The translations under genes and the position numbers were made by a program. Below are positions 23,966 to 31,080 of a stretch of DNA of 39,451 nt, one piece after another (position 1 is the stretch's first letter; every line of letters begins with the position of its first letter). Below the pieces are notes generated by a model that saw only the letters and a list, made by a program, of their open reading frames with translations, ran no database searches and was not told the DNA's origin. The stretch comes from Candidatus Peribacteria bacterium RIFCSPHIGHO2_01_FULL_55_13 (GTDB lineage Bacteria; Patescibacteriota; Gracilibacteria; Peribacterales; Peribacteraceae), in the NCBI GenBank assembly GCA_001788925.1, contig MFXS01000005.1:9561-49011 (forward strand), read 5' to 3'.

Positions 23966-25390
23966 TTACGACTTCCGTACACGCACATTCGCCCGCATCA
24001 TGCCCATGGAGCATGTGAGCACAAAATCGCTCTGGGGATTTACGATCGGCCCGAGCCAGTTGCCGCCCTGGGCGATCGGCGTAGACAGGTTATGGGTGGG
24101 ATCGGTGAGCATCGAGGCACATCCCCCTACACCCTGGGGCGCGACGGCGTAGATCCATGTCTGTCGTCCGGCATCAATCGTGAAGTTTTCCGGGGAGTAC
24201 CCGGTGTTACTCACGGTCATCGAAACAATCTGCCGTCCCTCTGCATCCACCGTGACGTAGGGATCGGACCCCGGTACGGACTGCACTGCTTTTCCGGGAA
24301 GCAGGCGGCTGATAGCGGTTTGTGCGATTCCTGTAGCATCCACTCCTGTAAGCAGGAGTCCGCTCTGGATATTGAAGACCCCCAGTACAAGTACCAGTGC
24401 GCCGGAGAAGGTGAGAAACCACCGCATCACCCGCCCCTCCGCAAGGGAACTTGCAACAGAAAGACCAAGGAGCGCGGGGAGCGTCCCCAGAGCGAATACC
24501 AGCATGATGATGCCTCCCTGCAGGAAGTTTCCGGTGCCGAGAGCGAGCAGTTGCATCGACTGCGTGAAGCCACAGGGAAGGAAGAATGTGACTGCACCAA
24601 GGAGTGCGGGCGAAAAAGCATTGTTCGATTCACTGAGAGATCGGATCCGCTGCTGAAGCACACGGGGGAGAGGGATGGTGCAATAGCGTTTGGGAACAAT
24701 GCGAAGGATGTTGAGGCCGAGAACGATCATCACAACGGCAATCAGGAGCGTCAGAACGCCAGTGCCCCGCGGAGAAAGGGTGATTGCGCTTCCGATGAGG
24801 CCGACGATTCCTCCAAGGACGAAGTATCCGGCGAGGCGACCAAGATTGAAGGAAAGCAGCGGCTGGAACCGTTGCCAGCGCGGAGCATTCTGATGAGTTT
24901 CCGTCCATTTTGCGGCAACCGCCAGAAGAAGTCCTCCGACGACGGCAAGGCAGGTAGAGGTTGCTGCAACGAGCCCAACAGCGAAGACAGCACCCAGGCT
25001 CGCCACTCCTTCTGCGTTTTTGCTGAGCGCAAAGACGCCGAAATGCTTCAGAAGCAGATACCCAGCGGCAATCAGCACGAGCATTCCGCCAACTTCCGAC
25101 CAGTCGGGTTTTTCTTCGGGGCCTTGCGTGACGGTCGCAGCTGCGCCCTGCTTTTGCAGTGCATAGCGGGAAGGAAGCGCATCATTGAGCGCCTCGAGGG
25201 TCGGAGTCTTCAATCTTGGATCCGAAAGCACTTCTACCGTTCCCCGCCGCTCGCTTGCCAGGACCTCCTTTACGCCCGCGATGTCACGGAGGGAACGCTC
25301 GATGAGGAGTTCACAGCTGCGGCAGGTCATGCCGGAGACCATAAACACCTGGCGTCTTAGATTTCCCTTGGGTGAAGTATTGTTAGGCAT
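23966..25390 (-). CDS. Fusion: HMA domain, SafE/DsbD-like membrane domain, cupredoxin domain
   Basis: The product is 474 residues from the ATG at 25390. An N-terminal heavy-metal-associated domain carries GMTCRSCE (about residues 19-26), binding Cu(I). Six or more membrane helices (about 100-345) resemble the SafE/TauE-like or DsbD_2 transmembrane family, with Cys in TSTCLAVVGG and FFLPCGFTQ that could relay electrons or copper. The C-terminus (about 380-474) is cupredoxin-like with VSNTGYSPENFTI and FVLTCSMGMMRA, supplying Cys and Met ligands. A role in copper export or delivery, or thiol-linked electron transfer, is likely. The start at 25390 is preferred over 25423 because TATACT (25407-25412) lies between them and GGGAG precedes 25390. 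It converges on the two lipoprotein genes. Confidence 0.85.
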   Translation of the reverse strand: MPNNTSPKGNLRRQVFMVSGMTCRSCELLIERSLRDIAGVKEVLASERRGTVEVLSDPRLKTPTLEALNDALPSRYALQKQGAAATVTQGPEEKPDWSEVGGMLVLIAAGYLLLKHFGVFALSKNAEGVASLGAVFAVGLVAATSTCLAVVGGLLLAVAAKWTETHQNAPRWQRFQPLLSFNLGRLAGYFVLGGIVGLIGSAITLSPRGTGVLTLLIAVVMIVLGLNILRIVPKRYCTIPLPRVLQQRIRSLSESNNAFSPALLGAVTFFLPCGFTQSMQLLALGTGNFLQGGIIMLVFALGTLPALLGLSVASSLAEGRVMRWFLTFSGALVLVLGVFNIQSGLLLTGVDATGIAQTAISRLLPGKAVQSVPGSDPYVTVDAEGRQIVSMTVSNTGYSPENFTIDAGRQTWIYAVAPQGVGGCASMLTDPTHNLSTPIAQGGNWLGPIVNPQSDFVLTCSMGMMRANVRVRKS

Positions 25391-25505
25391 GAGAGCAGAC
25401 TCCCGTAGTATAGGACGTTTCAAGGGTTTTGGCTATCAACAATGCGATACATTATCTCTGCCGTAGCATGTAACCCTCCCGCGTTTTGCTCTAAGATTTC
25501 TCACG

Positions 25506-26081
25506 ATGTCTTCCGCTCAAAGCAACTCTGCCAGCGACTCCTCTTTGGAACTTCAGGTTCTGCAAAAACAACTTGAAGATCTTCAGGCGCAGTTCGCCGC
25601 GATGACGGGCGAGCTGGACAGCGCGAAAGCCGAAGCCGCAAAGATGAAAGATCTCGCGGCGCGGTCGCAGGCGGATCTGCAGAATGCCAAGGCGCGGGTG
25701 GAACGGGAGCGTGCGGATCTCGCTGTGTTTGCATTGGAGGCGATGCTCCGGAAATTACTGCCGACGATCGATAGTTTTCAGCGTGCTTTCCAGCATCTTC
25801 CGGAAGATCTCAAGAGTCACGAAAGGGCTAGCCCTGAGATTCTCGAATGGGTGAAGGGGGTTACGGCTATCGAGCGGCAATTATTGAAAGAGCTTGAAGG
25901 AGCGGGGCTGCGGCGCATGTCCTCCCTCGGTACGGTGGTGGATCCGCAGCGGCATGAAGTCCTGCAGCAAGGACCAGGCGAAAAAGATACCGTCACGGAA
26001 GTGTTTGAGGAGGGGTACGAGCTTGCGGGAAAAGTTCTTCGGCCGGCGAAGGTGAAAGTGGGGGGCGGGACCAACGGATAA
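25506..26081 (+). CDS. grpE: GrpE nucleotide exchange factor
   Basis: GrpE, 191 residues, releases ADP from DnaK. A long N-terminal coiled coil (about residues 10-80) leads into LRKLLPTIDSFQRAF and then the beta-domain (LEGAGLRRMSSLGTVVDPQRHEVLQQGPGE, EVFEEGYELAGKVLRPAKVKVG), which is the full family pattern. TAAGAT ends eight bases before the ATG. dnaK and dnaJ are not in the window. No heat-shock inverted repeat is visible upstream. A hairpin array follows the stop. Confidence 0.95.
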   Translation: MSSAQSNSASDSSLELQVLQKQLEDLQAQFAAMTGELDSAKAEAAKMKDLAARSQADLQNAKARVERERADLAVFALEAMLRKLLPTIDSFQRAFQHLPEDLKSHERASPEILEWVKGVTAIERQLLKELEGAGLRRMSSLGTVVDPQRHEVLQQGPGEKDTVTEVFEEGYELAGKVLRPAKVKVGGGTNG

Positions 26082-26130
26082 AGCAAAAAGGATAATGGAA
26101 AAAAGTTTTTTTTCATTATCCTTTTTGCTT
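26081..26130 (+). terminator. Word-array hairpin after grpE
   Basis: A perfect 17-base-pair stem (26081-26097 with 26114-26130) is built from AAGCAAAAAGGATAATG words with an A/T-rich loop. It starts at the grpE stop codon and is likely to end both grpE and the convergent VTT-like gene. The same words recur at 8914-8965 and 34905-34966. Confidence 0.75.
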
Positions 26131-26136
26131 TTTGCA

Positions 26137-26703
26137 TTACACCGCAGTGCGTCCCAGCAACATAATGAAGAGAATGCCGACCGTATTGAGGCCCCAGCAC
26201 AGCGACGCCAGCTTCCAACCGCGCAGGTTCGTGAATCCTACGACGAACGTCATCCCCACTTCATCGGGGAGAGGGGAGGCGATCACGATGCATGCGAGAA
26301 TCCACCGCAGTGCGCTGCGAAAATCGTGCGAGATACCGTCATGATGGAAGAGTCCGTGTAGCCACCGGATCAGCCGCGTCTCTTTGAGGCGCTGGATCTC
26401 ATCGTGGAACGAAAGACGGGTGAACTGAAAGATGCTTATGTCGGAAAGCGTTGCGCCTGCAGCAGCGAGGATGGCAGCGAGAAACGGATTCACAATATGT
26501 GAAACTTCATAGAAATATGCAGCCGCGAGCGGCGATGTGAACCCGAAACTGAAGAAGAGGCCGGCAAGGATCATGCTCGGGTAGCTCGCACCATCGAGAT
26601 GAGCTTCGATCCAATGGAACGCGCCCATTTTGAAGAGCACGTATGCAAACACGATAGAAGCAAAGAAGGCGAGAAGTTTGGGATAGCGGAATATGTGTTT
26701 CAC
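26137..26703 (-). CDS. Small polytopic membrane protein, VTT/DedA-like
   Basis: The 188-residue protein has four or five membrane helices (LLAFFASIVFAYVLFKMG, MILAGLFFSFGFTSPLAAAYFYE, AAILAAAGATLSDISIFQF, WILACIVIASPLPDEVGM, LCWGLNTVGILFIMLLG). The re-entrant-looking segments with Pro-Leu-Pro and GxxLSD resemble VTT (SNARE-associated/DedA) proteins, but the match is only partial. The GTG start has TATAAT (26710-26715) exactly six bases upstream, in the extended form TGGTATAAT. That box contains the murD stop codon, so this gene has its own promoter inside the end of murD. Confidence 0.7.
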   Translation of the reverse strand: MKHIFRYPKLLAFFASIVFAYVLFKMGAFHWIEAHLDGASYPSMILAGLFFSFGFTSPLAAAYFYEVSHIVNPFLAAILAAAGATLSDISIFQFTRLSFHDEIQRLKETRLIRWLHGLFHHDGISHDFRSALRWILACIVIASPLPDEVGMTFVVGFTNLRGWKLASLCWGLNTVGILFIMLLGRTAV

Positions 26704-26710
26704 GGACCTA

Positions 26711-28078
26711 TTATACCAGATTTTTGCCTTCTATGCATCTGCGGAAAACGTCGCCCTTTTCCTCAAAGTTCCGGAACATTCCGTAGCTGGGGGAGGCGGT
26801 GGACAGCAAAACGATAGGGACGATTTGCGATTTGCGATTTGCGATTTGCGATTTGGCCCTCTCGACTGCTTCTTGCATAGTTTCGACTTCAAAAAAATCT
26901 ATGTGGGCCTTTGATGCCTGAATTGCTTCACGGATGCGCGGGCCCGAGCCGGGGAAGAGGATCACGGTCTTGATCTTGGACTCTGCAATGCGCTTTCCGA
27001 GCGCCGTGAAATCGTTGCCGCGATCCTGGCCGCCGAGAATGATTGTCGCAACGCGATCACCCAGTGCATTCAATGCCGCGATCGTAGATTCCGGCGTTGT
27101 CGAGATCGCATCATCCACCCACTCTGCGCCGTGACGGATCCCGAGCGATTGCAGGCGGTGGGGGAGTCCTTGGAAATTCTGAATCACGGGAATGCTGACG
27201 CGCTCAGGAATTCCGAGGAGACGTGTGGTGAGAAAAGCGATCGCGGCGTTGCGGCGGTTATGTTCACCTTTCAGCTCCATCGATTCTGCAGGCAGATCTT
27301 CCGCCTGCGCGGCGATGCGCTTTCCGGGACTGTGCATCGCGATCTCTTCTGCACCGGAAGACGACGCGTCGTAGACCACAAAATCCGCTTCGGTTTGAAA
27401 GCGGGTGATATGGGATTTTGCCTCCAGATAATTCTCTAGTGGAGTGCTGCTTGCGGGGCTTGCCATGAGCGAGCCGCAGCGAGTCGAATGGTAATCGAGG
27501 TGTTCCGGGAAGAACGTGGTGATGACAGAAATGGGAGGGCTCACGTGGCAATCCATGAGTTGGTAACTGCTCATTTCCAGAACAAAAATGGTTCGCTGCG
27601 GCTCACTACGAGCTGTATCTAGGGATGCGTCTTTCAAGTGCGCAATCGCAGGCTCTCCGATGTTGCCAACGAGGAATGTTTTTTTGTCGCCGGCCTTCAG
27701 GATTTCATGAATCAGCGTTGAGGTCGTGCTCTTTCCTTTGGATCCCGTCACGCCGATCACCGTCGCTCCGCGTGCGGCGGCTTCTTCGAGGAAGATTTGC
27801 GTGGAGTTGGTGATCTTCTTTCCAACCTTCGCCGGAATATCTTTGGGAGGGATGCCGGGAGACTTGATGATCACGTCGAATGTTCCCAGATTCTCGAGCC
27901 AGCCTTCACCGATCTGTTTCCCGTGCGCTTCGCCTTCCACGAGGGTTGCCGGATTCTTATCCGCAATCGTGATGGCACATTCCGGCGCAAATTCTTCCAA
28001 AGCCTTCACCATCGCTTTGCCCTCTTTGCCGTACCCGAGGATACAGACCGTGCGGCCGTTGAGATCGTGGAGAAGCAT
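26711..28078 (-). CDS. murD: UDP-N-acetylmuramoyl-L-alanine--glutamate ligase (MurD, probably MurD2 type)
   Basis: MurD, 455 residues from the ATG at 28078, adds glutamate to UDP-MurNAc-L-Ala in the cytoplasm. The Rossmann N-domain (VCILGYGKEGKAMVKAL), ATP loop GVTGSKGKSTTSTL, central-domain FPEHLDYH and GEHNRRNAAIAF, and C-domain GGQDRGNDF and SPSYGMFRNFEEKGD are all visible. Because murL is directly upstream, it probably uses L-Glu (MurD2) rather than D-Glu. Three coding inserts look repeat-derived: 27583-27617, 27445-27490 and five CGATTTG heptamers at 26821-26855. The longer frame to 28132 is rejected because it reads through a palindrome. Confidence 0.92.
   Translation of the reverse strand: MLLHDLNGRTVCILGYGKEGKAMVKALEEFAPECAITIADKNPATLVEGEAHGKQIGEGWLENLGTFDVIIKSPGIPPKDIPAKVGKKITNSTQIFLEEAAARGATVIGVTGSKGKSTTSTLIHEILKAGDKKTFLVGNIGEPAIAHLKDASLDTARSEPQRTIFVLEMSSYQLMDCHVSPPISVITTFFPEHLDYHSTRCGSLMASPASSTPLENYLEAKSHITRFQTEADFVVYDASSSGAEEIAMHSPGKRIAAQAEDLPAESMELKGEHNRRNAAIAFLTTRLLGIPERVSIPVIQNFQGLPHRLQSLGIRHGAEWVDDAISTTPESTIAALNALGDRVATIILGGQDRGNDFTALGKRIAESKIKTVILFPGSGPRIREAIQASKAHIDFFEVETMQEAVERAKSQIANRKSQIVPIVLLSTASPSYGMFRNFEEKGDVFRRCIEGKNLV
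26821..26855. repeat. Five tandem heptamers inside murD
   Basis: CGATTTG is repeated five times without error. On the coding strand it encodes KSQIANRKSQI, a stretch between two conserved MurD segments where the family normally has a short loop. Confidence 0.95.
27471..27604. repeat. Inverted repeat TCGCTGCGGCTC inside murD
   Basis: A 12-base perfect inverted repeat (27471-27482 and 27593-27604), extended imperfectly on both sides, lies in two in-frame inserts of murD. Related sequence (GCTCGGCTGCGGCCGAGC, 28511-28528, followed by TGGCAGGCC) lies in murL. Confidence 0.65.
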
Positions 28079-28101
28079 AGAAAGCGTCGGTTGTGATTGT
28101 A

Positions 28102-28124
28102 GAGACGCAACGCTGTTGCGTCTC
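28102..28124. repeat. GAGACG palindrome, copy 1
   Basis: The 23-base element GAGACG-N11-CGTCTC is perfectly self-complementary in its arms and is preceded by GTA. It lies in the short gap between the murL stop and the murD ATG. Copies 2 and 3 are at 29139-29161 and 31481-31503. Confidence 0.8.
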
Positions 28125-28135
28125 CCATCCATCCA

Positions 28136-29536
28136 TTATTTCGGCAGAACATTCTGGAACTCTTTCGGAATCGCATGATCATCCACAGCCGCCAATTCCC
28201 GCTGTATCAACGCCTCCGGATTTTTGATCTTCGGAACTACTTCCGCTTCAAAGATCTTCATCATCGCCGTGTCCTGCAGATCCCCGCGCTTGCGTGCGAG
28301 GAGAAATGCCGCGGAGACTTCGTCGGGTGTGCCTACGCATTCAAACGGTTTGAAGCCCTGAAGCCCGAGCAGTTCGCGGAAAATCGGTTCCAGAGAAGGG
28401 GAATCCAACAGATTTCCGCCGAAGGTCTTCTCCAATGCCGCCCTCGGAAGAAAGGCGGCAAACAATGCGAAGGCAAAAGCGCACTTGGGACATTTCCGGC
28501 ACCACACTGCGCTCGGCTGCGGCCGAGCTTCGCGTGGCAGGCCACCCTCATTCTTCTTCGCCTTGAAGAGCTTCCAGTTCTCGTTGCAGCTCGTAAATGA
28601 ACCGAAATACTGCGGATGCTTGCAGAACTCCTGCACAATCCGAAGTTCGCTCCACGGACGGAGCAGGCTGAAGTACACCACGTCCGTTTTTCCTTGAAGC
28701 ATTTCCTGCAGCGATTTCTCAAAGGCTATTCCCTTGCTCCACTGATGATTCACTTCGAGATCGAGAAGCTTCGTATTGCCTTCGCTCGCGGAACGCTCGT
28801 TGCTCCACACTGCAGTGGAATATCCGTACAAGTCTGCGATGATCACGGAGAGAATCGAAAGATACGCCGTGATCGGTACGTGACCATTGAGTGCACCCTC
28901 CGCGTTGAGAGAAAAAAGAATCGGATCCAGTCTGCGTTCGATGGTAAGGAGCGGGAACCCTGCCTTCTTTGCAAAAGCGGTAATCAAAGGATGATGACCG
29001 ATGCGAAGAAGCGTCACGTCATGTCCGGCAGCTTTTAGCAGTTCCGCCGTGACGATGGAATCCTTGCCGCCGCCGAAGGGGACCAGCAGTTTGCTGGTTA
29101 CTGGTTGCTTGTTATCCTTCGGTGAAGCGTCTCCCGTAGAGACGGACCTTTGGTCCGTCTCCTTTTTTGTTTCAATCGGAAATTTCACCACCCCCCGATG
29201 ATCAATCTTGTTCTTAAAGAAAAATTCTCCAAGCCCATTCTCATAAACCTGTGTCCAGAACGCGGCTTCATCAGAAGTGAGCGAACCACTGCGGACTTCG
29301 ATTTTCTTCGGGATGTACGCTTTGTAGTAACTAATGCCACCGATGAGGTGAAGAAGAAAGAGAAGGCGATTGAGGTTGGGGCCCGGGACGAGAGGCTTTG
29401 CGGATTCCGGCAGTTTGATCGTCTCGATGAAGCGGATGGAATCATCCAGACTGTATTTGAGTTCAATGAGACCTTCCTCCGCGTAGAAGGCGTAGGAGTC
29501 GAAGCTGAAGGATTCGTAGGTTTCCATCCGTATCAT
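28136..29536 (-). CDS. murL: UDP-MurNAc-L-Ala-L-Glu epimerase (MurL)
   Basis: The 466-residue protein matches MurL, described in Xanthomonas, which epimerises the L-Glu of UDP-MurNAc-L-Ala-L-Glu to D-Glu so that cells need no glutamate racemase. Visible are the N-terminal YESFSFDSYAFYAEEGLIEL, the ATP-pyrophosphatase-like loop LLVPFGGGKDS, AVWSNERSASEGN, and the Cys-rich WCRKCPKCAFAFALFAAFL. It overlaps the upstream GATase gene by four bases (ATGA, 29533-29536) and precedes murD, the same pairing as in Xanthomonas. Two in-frame inserts look repeat-derived: one before the GGGKDS loop (29096-29170) and one before the CxxC motif (28505-28555). A PLP or radical mechanism is not suggested. Confidence 0.85.
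   Translation of the reverse strand: MIRMETYESFSFDSYAFYAEEGLIELKYSLDDSIRFIETIKLPESAKPLVPGPNLNRLLFLLHLIGGISYYKAYIPKKIEVRSGSLTSDEAAFWTQVYENGLGEFFFKNKIDHRGVVKFPIETKKETDQRSVSTGDASPKDNKQPVTSKLLVPFGGGKDSIVTAELLKAAGHDVTLLRIGHHPLITAFAKKAGFPLLTIERRLDPILFSLNAEGALNGHVPITAYLSILSVIIADLYGYSTAVWSNERSASEGNTKLLDLEVNHQWSKGIAFEKSLQEMLQGKTDVVYFSLLRPWSELRIVQEFCKHPQYFGSFTSCNENWKLFKAKKNEGGLPREARPQPSAVWCRKCPKCAFAFALFAAFLPRAALEKTFGGNLLDSPSLEPIFRELLGLQGFKPFECVGTPDEVSAAFLLARKRGDLQDTAMMKIFEAEVVPKIKNPEALIQRELAAVDDHAIPKEFQNVLPK
29139..29161. repeat. GAGACG palindrome, copy 2, inside murL
   Basis: The 23-base palindrome (GAGACG, core GACCTTTGGTC, CGTCTC) is preceded by GTA. A further half element CGTCTC lies just upstream (29128-29133). 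It is translated as part of the KKETDQRSVSTGDA stretch. Confidence 0.85.
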
Positions 29537-30243
29537 CCTACCTCAGCAATCTCCAGAAAGTTGTGGAAAATCCTCTCGCAATTTTTGCGGTACGACACGG
29601 AAAATTCCTGCCAATCCCTTTTCAGGTCTGCTGTCTCCATTGCACGCAGCCAGTCGTCTTTCGTGCACCAGAGCTCCAATGCCTGCTTCGTGACTTCGAG
29701 ATGCCCCTGGATGCCGTATGCATGATCTGCGATCCGTACGATCTGATGAGGGCACCACGTTCCGGTCCCCAGAAGCGTCATCTGAGGCGTGAGCGTCACA
29801 GTTTCTCCGTGCAGGTGAAACATCGGCAGTGGATCATCTACTCCCTGAAGCAGCGAATCACGCTTTCCTGCATCCGTCATCTTCACGGTAAAGGCAGCGC
29901 CTTCAGGATCCTTTGCGCCGATTTCCCGCACCGGATTTTTGACGATGGTTCCGCCCATCGCTTTCACTCCTACCTGCAGCCCGAGGCATACGCCGAAGTA
30001 AGGGATTCCCTGATCGATTGCTGATCGCACCAGAGCAAGTTCGCGGTGCATCGCCTCGGTATCGTCATTCGCACTCTGGTAGCCGCCCATGACGAGGAGT
30101 GCGACATAGTTCTCCAAAGAAGGAGTCGCATCTCCCCGCTGAAGATCGCGCACATCCATCGTGATGCCCTTCTCCTTCAGGATTTCTCCGAGGATATACG
30201 GTGCTTCGTGGTCGGCGTGTTGGAGAACGAGGACAGGGCGCAT
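29533..30243 (-). CDS. Class I glutamine amidotransferase (GMP-synthase-like)
   Basis: The product is 236 residues from the ATG at 30243. It has the class I GATase triad layout: Cys in YFGVCLGLQ, then His and Glu in GIQGHLEV. Family members free ammonia from glutamine for a partner enzyme or hydrolyse gamma-glutamyl compounds. It opens the murL-murD operon with a four-base overlap, so it may supply glutamate or ammonia to peptidoglycan precursor synthesis, but no partner synthetase is visible and its true substrate is unknown. TACTAT (30250-30255) lies exactly six bases before the ATG, so the operon mRNA should be leaderless. Confidence 0.83.
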   Translation of the reverse strand: MRPVLVLQHADHEAPYILGEILKEKGITMDVRDLQRGDATPSLENYVALLVMGGYQSANDDTEAMHRELALVRSAIDQGIPYFGVCLGLQVGVKAMGGTIVKNPVREIGAKDPEGAAFTVKMTDAGKRDSLLQGVDDPLPMFHLHGETVTLTPQMTLLGTGTWCPHQIVRIADHAYGIQGHLEVTKQALELWCTKDDWLRAMETADLKRDWQEFSVSYRKNCERIFHNFLEIAEVG

Positions 30244-30303
30244 GGGAAAATAGTACCTGGGGGAGATGATGTTCCCAACCAAACGTGAGGTAGAATACAT
30301 CCG

Positions 30304-30389
30304 TGCCATGGTGGCGGAATGGTATACGCGCGCGACTCAAAATCGCGTTCCCGTAAGGGATTGAGGGTTCAAGTCCCTCCCATGGCACC
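30304..30389 (+). tRNA. tRNA-Leu (CAA)
   Basis: A type II tRNA with acceptor GCCATGG/CCATGGC, an anticodon stem CGCGA/TCGCG with loop CTCAAAA giving CAA, a long variable arm (TTCCCGTAAGGGA) and T arm GAGGGTTCAAGTCCCTC. CCA is encoded at 30387-30389. Confidence 0.95.
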
Positions 30390-30401
30390 AGAATTTTAGT
30401 T

Positions 30402-30965
30402 CTATTGAATTGCACACGAGACCGTCCAAGCACAACTCGACAGCGAACGAAGTAACACTTGTTTTGTGTCGCTATTGTCTAGTGTATGGATTCCATTCTT
30501 TTGTGATGAATCTACTACATAAAAGAAGCTTTCTTGAATTGGCCGATCTATCAGCTCGTCAAAATATCTTAAGGTTCTAACCACATATCTCGGTTCGGGA
30601 TTAATTTTTAAGCTGCCAGTCATTGCGAAGGCTTCTCTTGGCGACAAACCATTAGCAAGATCTCGAATGTCTTGACTAATTGGGACAACGGAATTTTCTT
30701 TCTGCGTAAAGAAACACGTTTCAATCTGTATATCTTTCGCCGGTCTTTCACCAAAGTTATTAAGCTCGTAAGAAATCATATGATGACCTTCGGGTTGTTT
30801 TTCCATCACATCTTCGACAAATTTCAGGTCAGGTCCTTCACTCTCAAGAGAATTGCTTGATGTTTGCCAAGAGAGAAATGATACCCAAAGAGAACCCGCA
30901 CTTATTATTGCAGCTCCGATGGCGATCCAATCGCTAGTTGTAACTATATGCTTACCGATTTTCAT
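30402..30965 (-). CDS. Membrane-anchored hypothetical protein, AT-rich
   Basis: No family is recognised for this 187-residue protein. It has one N-terminal membrane helix (SDWIAIGAAIISAGSLWVSFLSW), so most of it lies outside or along the membrane. The rest is beta-rich (YELNNFGERPAKDIQIETCFF, YVVRTLRYFDEL). Such single-helix proteins are often found in mobile or defence islands, but no such genes are beside it. Base composition is more AT-rich than its neighbours. It starts with TATTGT (30972-30977) exactly six bases before the ATG, and its stop lies 13 bases from the 3' end of tRNA-Leu, a common site for insertions. Confidence 0.7.
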   Translation of the reverse strand: MKIGKHIVTTSDWIAIGAAIISAGSLWVSFLSWQTSSNSLESEGPDLKFVEDVMEKQPEGHHMISYELNNFGERPAKDIQIETCFFTQKENSVVPISQDIRDLANGLSPREAFAMTGSLKINPEPRYVVRTLRYFDELIDRPIQESFFYVVDSSQKNGIHTLDNSDTKQVLLRSLSSCAWTVSCAIQ

Positions 30966-31080
30966 ATGCCTACAATATAGCTGTTTTGTATGAGTAAACG
31001 TATAACCGCGATTGGTTAATCTGTAACTCCTTGGTCACTACGTAAAATCTTGTGCAGCGAAGCGGGAGTACTATCGAAGC

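Noticed and set aside
24092-25360. 422-codon frame opposite the HMA-membrane-cupredoxin gene
   Set aside because: Shadow frame: highly charged, low in hydrophobic cores and without motifs, while the opposite strand has three recognisable domains.
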